A program made the position numbers and the translations under genes. Below are positions 34,833-43,204 of a stretch of DNA of 64,000 bases, in pieces; within the stretch, counting starts at the first letter, position 1; the number at the start of each line of letters is the position of its first letter. The stretch lies in assembly GCA_045642205.1 (NCBI GenBank), contig JAZUIK010000116.1, positions 20,445-84,444 on the forward strand. Reading direction: 5' to 3'. The stretch is from RUG760 sp045642205. Its GTDB lineage: Bacteria; Bacillota; Clostridia; Lachnospirales; Bianqueaceae. The notes under the pieces were generated by a model, which saw nothing but the letters and a program-made list of their open reading frames with translations, searched no databases and had not been told where the DNA came from.

Positions 34833-35549
34833 TCAGACCTTTTCGAACATGTACTCGTAGTAACTTTCCTTGGAGATCTGCTGGAACTTTCTGGAGATCG
34901 GGATCTCTGTTCCCTTCAGGGTAAAGGTTCCATGACCATACTCCTCCACAAAGAACAGATTCACGATGTAGCTCTGATGACATCTGAGGAACTGACCGGT
35001 CGCCGGCATGACCTCTTCGATCTCGGAGAGCTTTGCGTAGCTGTCGATGGTGGTACCATCTTCCATATGGACCGTGATCTCACGGTTATTACTCTCAATG
35101 TAGGTAATATAACGGGTAAACAGACGACGATAACTGCCGCCCTTTTCCTTGATCATCAGAGAAGCACGACGCTCTTTCTTCGTCTTCTCATAGAAGAAGG
35201 AGATACAGTTATGCAATTCACCGATCTCAAAGGGATAGAGCATATAGCCTGCCGCAAAAACGGAAAAGGCTTCAGGATAATATCTTTGAGACTCGGTAAT
35301 AAAAGCGATCAGTCCCTTGCTTCCCTTCTTTCTCAGATCCTGCGCAATGGTAATTCCATCGCCCTCCACATGGATCGTAGTGTTCAGAAGAACGATATCA
35401 AAGGATGTTGCACCTGCATCCAGATTTTCGAAAAAATCATATTTATTGGAAAAGGAAGAGATCTGGATATCCATATTCATGTCGTAGATCGCTGCGGCGA
35501 TCAACTCTCTCTTCTCTCTGGACCTCTCCACGATTGCTGCACGAAGCAT
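34833..35549 (-). CDS. LytTR-family regulator with a pseudo-receiver domain
   Basis: A 238-residue protein. About 1-120 keep the response-regulator fold but lack key residues. The phosphoacceptor Asp is Asn (VLLNTT, N56), the second acidic residue is Arg (IVER, 8-9), and the conserved Lys is Tyr (LYPFE, Y105). Only the Thr/Ser (FITES, T85) remains. About 130-235 are a normal LytTR DNA-binding domain (RYITYIESNNREITV, FLRCHQSYIVN). It cannot be phosphorylated in the usual way and must use another signal. AGAGGTGG precedes the ATG. Its promoter region contains TGTTGAA repeats, suggesting autoregulation. Confidence 0.85.
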   Translation of the reverse strand: MLRAAIVERSREKRELIAAAIYDMNMDIQISSFSNKYDFFENLDAGATSFDIVLLNTTIHVEGDGITIAQDLRKKGSKGLIAFITESQRYYPEAFSVFAAGYMLYPFEIGELHNCISFFYEKTKKERRASLMIKEKGGSYRRLFTRYITYIESNNREITVHMEDGTTIDSYAKLSEIEEVMPATGQFLRCHQSYIVNLFFVEEYGHGTFTLKGTEIPISRKFQQISKESYYEYMFEKV

Positions 35550-35561
35550 ATTTCCACCTCT

Positions 35562-35640
35562 TGTTGAATTTAGACTGATTTATGTTGAAATCAGCACTAA
35601 CACATTGTACACCAAAAAAACCGAAATGGCAATTTCAACA
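35562..35640 (-). promoter_or_regulatory. LytTR gene promoter with TGTTGAA repeats
   Basis: Promoter TTGCCA (35627-35632) and TACAAT (35604-35609) with a 17 bp spacer, read leftward. TGTTGAA occurs on the + strand at 35562-35568 and 35583-35589, exactly 21 bp apart, downstream of the start point. A reversed copy at 35634-35640 abuts the -35. LytTR proteins typically bind direct repeats spaced about two turns. Confidence 0.6.
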
Positions 35641-35796
35641 TGATAAATTTTCTGGATTCTCGCAGAAAACATTTACGCTTACTGCCTTTTATCCTTGAAT
35701 TATGCGTATTTTCGGGCTAAAAATGCAATCTGGATTTACCATTTTCACACTGCCGGATTACCCAGGTCGCATGTCTTTTCGCCTTTTTCTCTTGGA

Positions 35797-36495
35797 TCAG
35801 CGCTTTTTTCTGCCGGATCGCTTGTTTTTGATGAGGTCTGCAGCAATCAGGACTATGCACTGCAAAAGGATCAGTCCGACAATGGCAATGGCGCATCGCA
35901 TAAAGAAGGTTTCGGGCAGGATATTGATAACCTGATCGACTCTGGGATCAAACAGCCAATTGGTCTTTCCCGGGAAAAACAGGCTGTGGAAGATCACAAA
36001 GGTCGTATCAAAATCGATAGATCCTAAAGTACCGATCACTATGAACATTCCCAGCAGACTGACACTTCCCCAGAATGCGGGGCCGTGTCCTTTGGGACGA
36101 TAACTGCGCATGGATACAAAACGCCGGATGATCACCCAGGTTATCAGCATGACCGTAGATACAAACAATACACCCAGATCCAGGATGAACAGTTTTCTGC
36201 AGTCTTCAAAATGTTCTTTACCTTCCAGAGAGAATTTGAGCTCACCCACAGAAAATTCTTCCTGAGCACCGATACAGAAATTGACGACCTCTTTGTAGGC
36301 TGTACGGATCTGTTCTTCACTGTAGCCTGTGGTCTTTACCAGTTCCAGATCATCGATCTGTGCATAGTAGAATCCTTTGCAAAGGATCGGAAAGGCTATG
36401 GAGGATGTCAGGATAAACAAAAAGACACAGACCGACAGAAACAGTGTCAGTCCCTTATTTTTTCTGGTCCTTGTTTTCTTTTTTTGTTCAGCCAT
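35797..36495 (-). CDS. TIGR01906/DUF1461-family integral membrane protein
   Basis: A 232-residue membrane protein with about four spans (20-42, 108-130, 142-160, 205-225). An extracellular segment of 45-105 separates the first two. The family signature FHSLFFPGKTNWLFDP followed by LPETFF is clear near 165-196. Function is not known for the family. Both ends are rich in K and R. AAGGAGC precedes the ATG. It lies 58 bp downstream of another membrane-protein gene on the same strand. Confidence 0.85.
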   Translation of the reverse strand: MAEQKKKTRTRKNKGLTLFLSVCVFLFILTSSIAFPILCKGFYYAQIDDLELVKTTGYSEEQIRTAYKEVVNFCIGAQEEFSVGELKFSLEGKEHFEDCRKLFILDLGVLFVSTVMLITWVIIRRFVSMRSYRPKGHGPAFWGSVSLLGMFIVIGTLGSIDFDTTFVIFHSLFFPGKTNWLFDPRVDQVINILPETFFMRCAIAIVGLILLQCIVLIAADLIKNKRSGRKKR

Positions 36496-36553
36496 AGGAT
36501 CTATGCTCCTTTTCTACCTATGATACCTATCCGGTATCTTTCAATGGATCATC

Positions 36554-37219
36554 TTATCTGTCTTTTGATCGTACACTCTGTACGAGAAGCATCTGGGACG
36601 GCAGATAGAACCACCAGATGATATATCCTGCTATGATACTTAAAACGGCAGGGAAACTGCCGATATAGGAAGCGGCATTTCTCAGTCCTACCGAAGCATC
36701 GCACAACCAGAACAGGACCAGTCCCGCTGCCATCAGTCGGATCCATCGTTCCTTCTTTTTTCTGCTTAAATGAAAACTGCTGACCATGTTGATACTCAGC
36801 TGTGTCATGGAATACGCAGACGCTGCTGTTAATGGATCCAGCATATCCGCTGCAAACAGGATCCCCACAACTATGCCGTAGGCTATCCCTCTTCCCAGTA
36901 TCCTTTTCCAGGGCTTATCTGTCTTTAAGAAGATCAGTTCCAGGCCGTATAGACTCTGTACCGAGCAGAACAGAAGAACTCCCAAAAGATAACACCGATC
37001 CAGCAGGATCAGAAATACATCAGCAAAGAGCGTCAGTATCAGCGCTGCCACCATTTTCCCTGTTTTTCTTTCACTGCCCCTGCGCAGGTAAATAAACAAC
37101 ATGATCGTGTTGACCAGGATGGAGGCAAACTTCAGTACCGCACTTGCCTGGATCAGATTGAACAGATCCGTTATTGTAAAGCAGACAAGCAGCAATGCTT
37201 CGATAACAAAATACAGCAT
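36554..37219 (-). CDS. Multi-span membrane protein, possibly YhhN-like
   Basis: A 221-residue protein with seven or eight hydrophobic spans and very short loops. LTLFADVFLILLDR near 63-76 and FWLCDASVGLRNA near 170-182 recall the Asp-containing membrane motifs of the YhhN/lysoplasmalogenase family, but the match is loose. AGGAGG precedes the ATG. It is probably transcribed with the DUF1461 gene. Confidence 0.55.
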   Translation of the reverse strand: MLYFVIEALLLVCFTITDLFNLIQASAVLKFASILVNTIMLFIYLRRGSERKTGKMVAALILTLFADVFLILLDRCYLLGVLLFCSVQSLYGLELIFLKTDKPWKRILGRGIAYGIVVGILFAADMLDPLTAASAYSMTQLSINMVSSFHLSRKKKERWIRLMAAGLVLFWLCDASVGLRNAASYIGSFPAVLSIIAGYIIWWFYLPSQMLLVQSVRSKDR

Positions 37220-37373
37220 TTTTCCTCCTTATTCCATGGTCTTTCCGCTCATTATATCACGAAGTGACCTGCAGGAAAAATATGAGTTCCTCCTTGCATT
37301 TTACCTTGCTAAAGTTTACGATAGAACTATCTATCCGATTTTTCGGTAATATCATTTGCTGAGGTTATTTTGC

Positions 37374-38204
37374 ATGAAATTTGATCTGATCACCGATGCT
37401 CGTCAACGTACTCTGATCACCGCTCACCGCGGTGTTTCTGCCGGCAACATTCCCTGCAACACCATCGCTGCCTTCGATGGCGCTCTTCATCAGGGGGCTG
37501 ACATGATCGAACTGGATGTTACGAAGAGTCTGGACGGAACCCTCTATGTATTCCACCCCGGTATGGAAAAGCCTCACCTGGGAAGCGATCGGCTGATCAC
37601 TGACATGCACGATGACGAAGTGGCTGCACTGCGTTTTGTGAACCAGGACAATACCCCTACTCAGTTCCGTGTCAACCGCTTTGAAGAGGTCCTGCGTCAT
37701 CTGAAGGGCCGCTGCTATATCAATGTAGACAAGTTCTGGGATAATGTCGGACCGATCATGGAAGTGATCCGTTCTTTAGATATGGCTGATCAGATCCTTG
37801 CCAAATCTGCCTACAGCAACCGCGTGATCGAAGAGACCCAGCGTATGGCTCCGGAGATCAACTTCATGCTGATCCTCTACGAAAAGGATCTGTATACCGA
37901 CGATATGTTGAAATTAAAGCGTGAAGGCAAGCTGAACTATGTGGGCGTGGAAGCCGTCTTTAAGACAGAAGCCTCCGAATTCGCACATAAGGAATATATC
38001 CGATCCATGCACGATAAGGGCCTCATCGTCTGGGGCAACAGTATCGTGTATAATTATAAGGATGTTCTTGCCGCCGGACATAACGATGATATTTCCATCA
38101 GCCATGATCCGGATCTTGGCTGGGGCTGGCTTCTCGATCATGGTTTCGATGTGATCCAAACCGATTGGCCCCTGCCGCTGAAAATGTATATGACGGGCCG
38201 CTGA
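37374..38204 (+). CDS. Glycerophosphodiester phosphodiesterase-family protein
   Basis: A 276-residue TIM-barrel protein. AHRGVSAGN near 17-25 provides the first catalytic His and Arg. CNTIAAFDGALHQGADMIELD near 29-49 contains the metal acid residues, and VFHPGME near 58 provides the second His. The usual EN before T is CN. There is no signal peptide, so it acts inside the cell. The start at 37374 is preceded by GAGGT; the frame extends 18 nt further without a site. It probably hydrolyses glycerophosphodiesters or a related phosphodiester. Confidence 0.85.
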   Translation: MKFDLITDARQRTLITAHRGVSAGNIPCNTIAAFDGALHQGADMIELDVTKSLDGTLYVFHPGMEKPHLGSDRLITDMHDDEVAALRFVNQDNTPTQFRVNRFEEVLRHLKGRCYINVDKFWDNVGPIMEVIRSLDMADQILAKSAYSNRVIEETQRMAPEINFMLILYEKDLYTDDMLKLKREGKLNYVGVEAVFKTEASEFAHKEYIRSMHDKGLIVWGNSIVYNYKDVLAAGHNDDISISHDPDLGWGWLLDHGFDVIQTDWPLPLKMYMTGR

Positions 38205-38256
38205 CCCGTAGATATAGGGATATCCCATCAAGTACAACCCAAAGGAGACAACCACC

Positions 38257-38808
38257 ATGAAGAAAGTATGTATCTTTTTTGCTGACGGGCTGGAAGAGTG
38301 TGAAGGCCTCATCACTGTCGATCTGCTGCGCCGTGCCGAGATCGATGTGACCATCGCTTCTATCTCCGATTCTCTCAGTGTCACCTCTTCTCATAATATC
38401 ACCATTCAGGCTGATGCTCTGGCTAAGGACCTGAACATGAATGACTTCGATATGATCATCCTTCCCGGTGGTCTGGGCGGTACCAACAACCTCGCCAAGT
38501 GCTCTCTGGTTACCGATACCTGCAAGGCTTTTGCCAAGGATACTTCCAAGAAGATCGCTGCTATCTGCGCAGCCCCCAGCATCCTGGGTGACCTTGGTCT
38601 TCTGGAAGGAAAGTCTGCTACCTGTTACCCCGGCTGGGAAGATCATTTGAAGGGTGCTGATGTCACCGGTTATCCCACCTGTATCGATGGCAATATCATC
38701 ACCGGAAAAGGCATGGGTGTTACCATTCCTTTTGCTCTTCGTATCATCGATCAGCTGATCGGTCCTGCCGTTGCCGCTAAGGTCGCAGGTCAGATCCAGT
38801 ATAGCTGA
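38257..38808 (+). CDS. DJ-1/PfpI-family protein
   Basis: A 183-residue protein. The nucleophile elbow AAICAAPSILGDLGLL near 105-120 carries the reactive Cys. FFADGLEECEGLITVDLLRR near 7-26 has the conserved Glu that lowers its pKa, and ILPGGLGGTNNL is near 68. It is most like the bacterial DJ-1 (YajL/ThiJ) group, linked to carbonyl stress and glyoxalase-like activity. AAAGGAGA precedes the ATG. It lies 52 bp after the GDPD gene. Confidence 0.9.
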   Translation: MKKVCIFFADGLEECEGLITVDLLRRAEIDVTIASISDSLSVTSSHNITIQADALAKDLNMNDFDMIILPGGLGGTNNLAKCSLVTDTCKAFAKDTSKKIAAICAAPSILGDLGLLEGKSATCYPGWEDHLKGADVTGYPTCIDGNIITGKGMGVTIPFALRIIDQLIGPAVAAKVAGQIQYS

Positions 38809-38834
38809 TCCTTCATCAACTGAACCATTCACTG

Positions 38835-38870
38835 CGGCGGAGATCTTCTCTCTCCGCCGTTTCATTTCTT
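38835..38870 (+). terminator. Terminator after the DJ-1 gene
   Basis: CGGCGGAGA/TCTCCGCCG, 9 bp stem with a 7 nt loop, followed by TTTCATTTCTT. Confidence 0.75.
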
Positions 38871-38921
38871 AAAATATACGTTCGATCCACTATCGATCAA
38901 ATATACCACTAGGAGTCTCGT

Positions 38922-40256
38922 ATGAATTCTGAAATCACTTTAGCTCTTCAGGAGTCCTTCAAGGAATCCTTCCTTGCTGATCGCGCCAATCGTATTGCCA
39001 TGGATGCTGTTACCTCCATGGGTGTCAATGCCGCTGCCAGAAATCCGGAAGCCTTCCGCACTGACCTTCACCAGTTTTCTCTGAAGCTGGATCAGGGAGA
39101 GATCACCAATCAGCAGCGCTCCGGTCGCTGCTGGATGTTCGCTTCTCTGAACACCATGCGTTTTCGCATCATGAAGAAACTGAATCTGGATACCTTCGAA
39201 CTTTCCGAAAACTACACGCTTTTCTATGACAAGCTGGAAAAGGCAAATTATTTCCTGGAGAGCATTCTGGAGACCATGGATGAGCCCACCTCTTCCCGTC
39301 TGATGGCCTGGCTCCTTTCCGGTCCTCTGTCCGATGGCGGTCAGTGGGATATGATCTGCGGATTGATCGACAAATACGGTGTTGTCCCAAAGGCTGCCTA
39401 TCCGGAGACCTACAATTCCGCCAGCACCGGTGAGATGACCTCTGTCATGACCGAAAAGCTCCGTGAATTTGCCTGCATCCTCCGCAAGGAAAAAGCAGCC
39501 GGTGCAGACGCTGCTACTCTTGGTGCCATGAAAGAAAAGATGATGCAGACTATCTACAATATTCTCTGTACCTGCCTTGGTGTTCCCCCGACCAGTGTCG
39601 ATCTGGAGGTTCGTGATAAGGATGGCAACTTTATCTCCGATTACGGTCTGACACCTCAGGAATTCTTCAAAAAATATGTGGATATGGATCTGAAGGATTT
39701 TGTCAGCGTCATCAATGCACCTACCGCCGACAAACCCTATTATCACAGCTATACCATCCAGTACCTGGGCAGCGTCAAGGAAGGACGTCCCATCAAGCAT
39801 GTCAACCTTCCCATCGAGGAACTCAAAAAAGCCGCTATCGCTCAGATGCAGGATGGTTATCCTGTCTGGTTCGGCTGCGACGTCGGTAAGAATTCCGTCC
39901 GTGAACAGGGTCTCATGTCCATGAGTGTCTACAATAAGGAAGATCTGCTGGATACCACCTTCACCATGACCAAAGCAGAGCGTCTGGATTACGGCCAGAG
40001 CCTCATGACCCACGCCATGGTCTTCCAGGGTGTCAACCTGGATGAGAATGGCAAGCCCAATCGCTGGAGAGTCGAAAACAGCTGGGGTAAAGATGCCGGT
40101 AAAGATGGTTATTACGTTATGACCGATGACTGGTTCGATGAATATATGTACCAGATCGTCGTCGATATCAAATATCTGAGCGAGGAAGCTAAGAAAGCAT
40201 ACGCAGAAGATCCCATCGTTCTTGCTCCCTGGGATCCTATGGGTTCTCTTGCTTAA
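38922..40256 (+). CDS. pepC: Aminopeptidase C (bleomycin hydrolase family)
   Basis: A 444-residue papain-fold peptidase, full length. The catalytic Cys is in SGRCWMFASLNTMRF near 67-81, the His in LMTHAMVFQGV near 363, and the Asn in WRVENSWGKDAG near 385. These enzymes form hexamers in the cytoplasm and remove N-terminal residues from peptides. AGGAG precedes the ATG. The PHP phosphatase gene begins 10 bp after its stop. Confidence 0.95.
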   Translation: MNSEITLALQESFKESFLADRANRIAMDAVTSMGVNAAARNPEAFRTDLHQFSLKLDQGEITNQQRSGRCWMFASLNTMRFRIMKKLNLDTFELSENYTLFYDKLEKANYFLESILETMDEPTSSRLMAWLLSGPLSDGGQWDMICGLIDKYGVVPKAAYPETYNSASTGEMTSVMTEKLREFACILRKEKAAGADAATLGAMKEKMMQTIYNILCTCLGVPPTSVDLEVRDKDGNFISDYGLTPQEFFKKYVDMDLKDFVSVINAPTADKPYYHSYTIQYLGSVKEGRPIKHVNLPIEELKKAAIAQMQDGYPVWFGCDVGKNSVREQGLMSMSVYNKEDLLDTTFTMTKAERLDYGQSLMTHAMVFQGVNLDENGKPNRWRVENSWGKDAGKDGYYVMTDDWFDEYMYQIVVDIKYLSEEAKKAYAEDPIVLAPWDPMGSLA

Positions 40257-40266
40257 AGGAGTTCCA

Positions 40267-41064
40267 ATGGAAGTCAAACATATCGTTAATGGGCAGATGC
40301 TCGGCAACTACCATACACATACGACCCTTTGTCACCATGCCGAAGGGGAAATGGAAGCCTACGTAGAGAGGGCGATCCTTCATGGTCTCAAGGAACTGGG
40401 CTTTTCCGACCATGTTCCCATGCCCTTTGTTTCCAGACCTTCTCATCGCTCCAACTTCCGTATGGATATGAAGGAAACCGAGCAGTATGTTACCCGTGTC
40501 CTGGACCTGAAAAAGGCATATCAGAGCGATATCACACTGTATCTGGGTTACGAAGCCGAGTACTATCCCAAGGAATTTGAGGCGATGATCTCCCATCTGA
40601 CCCAGTATCCTATCGACTATCTGATCTTAGGCCAGCACTTCATCGGCAATGAATACGATGACACCTATTCCGGTGGTCCTGAGTACAGTGCGATGCAGCG
40701 CTATGTCGATCAGGTCTGCACAGCTATGTCTACCGGTGTCTATTCCTATTTTGCCCATCCGGACCTGCCCTCTTATCAGGGAGAGCATTACGATGAGCTT
40801 GCCAGAAAACTGATCCGACAGGCAAAGGCGACTAATACCCCTCTGGAATATAATCTTCTGGGCATGGCTACCCATCGGTTCTATCCGCATCCGCGTTTCT
40901 GGGAACTGGTAAAGGAAGAAGGTGCTTCCGTCGTTGTAGGCTGTGATGCGCATCAGGTAGAGGCAGTGGCCAATCCGGCTGTTCTTTCTCAGTGCTTTAA
41001 GAATCTTGATTCCTTTGGTCTCGTTCCTTTGGAGACCATTACCTTGAAAAAAGTATCGATCTGA
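40267..41064 (+). CDS. Histidinol-phosphatase-type PHP hydrolase
   Basis: A 265-residue PHP-domain phosphatase of the HisK type. Metal ligands are visible in NYHTHTTLCHHAEG near 14-27, GFSDHVPM near 46-53, LGYEAEY near 99 and VVGCDAHQ near 227. It likely dephosphorylates histidinol phosphate; HisK-like PHP proteins also include other phosphatases. No his genes are adjacent. AAGGAG directly follows the pepC stop and gives the start at 40267; the longer open frame overlaps pepC and is rejected. Confidence 0.85.
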   Translation: MEVKHIVNGQMLGNYHTHTTLCHHAEGEMEAYVERAILHGLKELGFSDHVPMPFVSRPSHRSNFRMDMKETEQYVTRVLDLKKAYQSDITLYLGYEAEYYPKEFEAMISHLTQYPIDYLILGQHFIGNEYDDTYSGGPEYSAMQRYVDQVCTAMSTGVYSYFAHPDLPSYQGEHYDELARKLIRQAKATNTPLEYNLLGMATHRFYPHPRFWELVKEEGASVVVGCDAHQVEAVANPAVLSQCFKNLDSFGLVPLETITLKKVSI

Positions 41065-41111
41065 TACAGATCCTTTCTTTCCAACGTTTTCTGATCTGAC
41101 TTTTCTGACTA

Positions 41112-43100
41112 ATGAACAAAAAGTACAATATCGGCATCCTCGCCCATGTAGATGCCGGCAAGACCTCCCTCACCGAGCAGCTTTTGCTTCGCTGCGGTGA
41201 GATCCGCAAACTGGGAAGCGTCGATGAAGGCACCGCTGTCAGCGACTTCATGGATGTAGAGAGGCGCCGTGGAATCTCTGTTCGCAATGCCTGCCTTTCC
41301 ATGCTGTATAAGGATTGCGATATCCATCTGATCGATACGCCCGGTCATGTGGATTTCTCCGGTGAGGTAGTTCGCTCTCTGCGTGCCATCGATGGCGTTG
41401 TCCTGGTGATCTCTGCTGCCGAAGGTGTGCAGGCCCAGACCATCTCTCTTTTCCATATTTTATCTCAGATGCATATTCCGGTACTGCTCACGGTCAATAA
41501 GATCGATCGTACCGGTTTCAATGAGGAGGCACTCCTCTCCTCGATCCGTAAGGAACTGACACCCCATATTGCTGTCCTTCAGGAGGTAGCAAACGCCGGT
41601 ACGGATGACGCCGAGATCTATCCCCGTGATTTTTCCGATCCGGATAATCTTTCTGACCTGTTCCAGGCTCTGGCTGAGGTCGATGAGGAGACGGAAGAAG
41701 CCTTTCTTATGGAGGAAGCACTGACTTTTGAGCAGCTTCAAGATACATTGCACCATTGTGCTACCTCCGGAAAGATCTATCCCCTGATCTATTCCTGTGC
41801 CAAGACCGGTAAAGGAATCGAAGGGGTTCTGGATCACATCCTCACCTGCCTTCCTGATTCCACCTACCGTGAGACAAAGTCCCTTTCCGGTATCGTCTTT
41901 CAGGTCCGCCACGAAAAGGGTCTGGGCAAAGCTGCCTATGTCCGTCTCTTCAGCGGCTGTCTTTCCGCCAGAGACTCGGTTCCTCTTCTGTCTCAGGCAC
42001 CGGAGGATTATGAAAAGATTACCCAGATCAAAAAAGTCCAGGGAAGCCGTGTTTCCGATGAACCGACGATCGAAGCCGGTGATATCGCTGCTGTCTATGG
42101 TCTCAAATCCGTTAAGACCGGCGATGTAATCTTCCAGGGAGAGACAATGCCCGCGTTTCTTTCCGAATTTCAATCGGATCTGGCGCAGCCTCTTCTCCTG
42201 ACCAAGGTCACGCCTTTGAAGATAGAACAGGAAACCCAGCTGGATGAAGCCCTCACCGAGCTTTCCGATGAAGATCCTTTCCTTCACTACGAACAGAATC
42301 TCCGCACCCATGAGATGCACCTGCATATTATGGGTGAGATCCAGATCGAGATCCTAAGAGAGATCTTAGAGACCCGCTTTGGCCTTCAGACAGAATTTTC
42401 CCGTCCCAGGGTCATCTACAAAGAGACCGCAGGAAAAGCAGCCATCGGCCATGAGGCCTATACCATGCCCAAGCCCTGTTGGGCGATCCTGGATATCAAG
42501 ATCGAACCGCTTCCTCCCGGATCCGGACTGCAATATGCTTCCGTGGTCCACGAGAGTGAACTGGCGATCCGTTATCAGAATCATGTAGAGACCAGCGTCA
42601 AGAAAACCCTGAAGCAGGGCATCTACGGCTGGGAGGTTACTGATGCCAAGGTCACTTTGATGGCAGGCAACTCTCACCAGTGGCACACCCACCCGCTGGA
42701 TTTCTTTATCGCTGCTCCCATCGCTGTCCTTCGGGCTCTTCGGGATTCCGATCCCGTTCTTCTGGAACCCTATATGAAATTAAAGCTCACTGCCGATGAA
42801 AGCCTCCTTGGAAAGATCAGCGGCCAGATCCTGAAAATGCGCGGCACCTTTGATACTCCGACCATGGAGAATGGTCGTTTCACCATGGAAGCTGTCGCTC
42901 CCTTAAAGGATTGCATGGAATATCCTGTCACCTTCCGCTCCTTAACCTCCGGCAAAGGTCTCATCAACATGGAACTGGATTCCTATCGTCCCTGTGAGAG
43001 TGGTTTCCTGGAGACTATGGAACGTCAGGGTGTCGATCCTCTGGACAAACCCAAGTGGATCCTTTCCTGTCGTGGTGCCATGGATGGTGAGCGCTGGTAA
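41112..43100 (+). CDS. TetM-like ribosomal protection GTPase (EF-G family)
   Basis: A 662-residue translational GTPase of the Tet(M)/Tet(W) group. G1 is AHVDAGKTSL (11-20), G3 DTPGH (75-79), G4 NKID near 129 and the G5-like SCAKTGKG near 228. Domain IV (about 430-560) contains HQWHTHPLDFFIAAPIAVL, matching the Tet(M) region that enters the drug site. The sequence is clearly divergent from acquired Tet(M), and the C-terminus differs. No plasmid or transposon genes are nearby, so it looks like a resident chromosomal paralogue. It lacks a visible ribosome site before the ATG, unlike nearly every other gene here. Whether it gives resistance cannot be told from the sequence. Confidence 0.85.
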   Translation: MNKKYNIGILAHVDAGKTSLTEQLLLRCGEIRKLGSVDEGTAVSDFMDVERRRGISVRNACLSMLYKDCDIHLIDTPGHVDFSGEVVRSLRAIDGVVLVISAAEGVQAQTISLFHILSQMHIPVLLTVNKIDRTGFNEEALLSSIRKELTPHIAVLQEVANAGTDDAEIYPRDFSDPDNLSDLFQALAEVDEETEEAFLMEEALTFEQLQDTLHHCATSGKIYPLIYSCAKTGKGIEGVLDHILTCLPDSTYRETKSLSGIVFQVRHEKGLGKAAYVRLFSGCLSARDSVPLLSQAPEDYEKITQIKKVQGSRVSDEPTIEAGDIAAVYGLKSVKTGDVIFQGETMPAFLSEFQSDLAQPLLLTKVTPLKIEQETQLDEALTELSDEDPFLHYEQNLRTHEMHLHIMGEIQIEILREILETRFGLQTEFSRPRVIYKETAGKAAIGHEAYTMPKPCWAILDIKIEPLPPGSGLQYASVVHESELAIRYQNHVETSVKKTLKQGIYGWEVTDAKVTLMAGNSHQWHTHPLDFFIAAPIAVLRALRDSDPVLLEPYMKLKLTADESLLGKISGQILKMRGTFDTPTMENGRFTMEAVAPLKDCMEYPVTFRSLTSGKGLINMELDSYRPCESGFLETMERQGVDPLDKPKWILSCRGAMDGERW

Positions 43101-43131
43101 TCCATATATCGACATCATCGTTTTTCTATAC

Positions 43132-43178
43132 AAGAAGACCTGTCTGGTTTCGCCCAGACAGGTCTTCTTATTTTTCTT
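43132..43178 (+). terminator. Terminator after the TetM-like gene
   Basis: A 16 bp perfect stem (43132-43147 with 43154-43169) and TTTCGC loop, followed by ATTTTTCTTT. It also lies downstream of the convergent membrane-protein gene and may serve both. Confidence 0.85.
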
Positions 43179-43204
43179 TCTATATTTCAGAATATCCCTA
43201 AAGA

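Noticed and set aside
41112..43100. Acquired tetracycline-resistance island
   Set aside because: No transposase, integrase or conjugation genes nearby, base composition looks like the neighbours, and the sequence is divergent from Tet(M).
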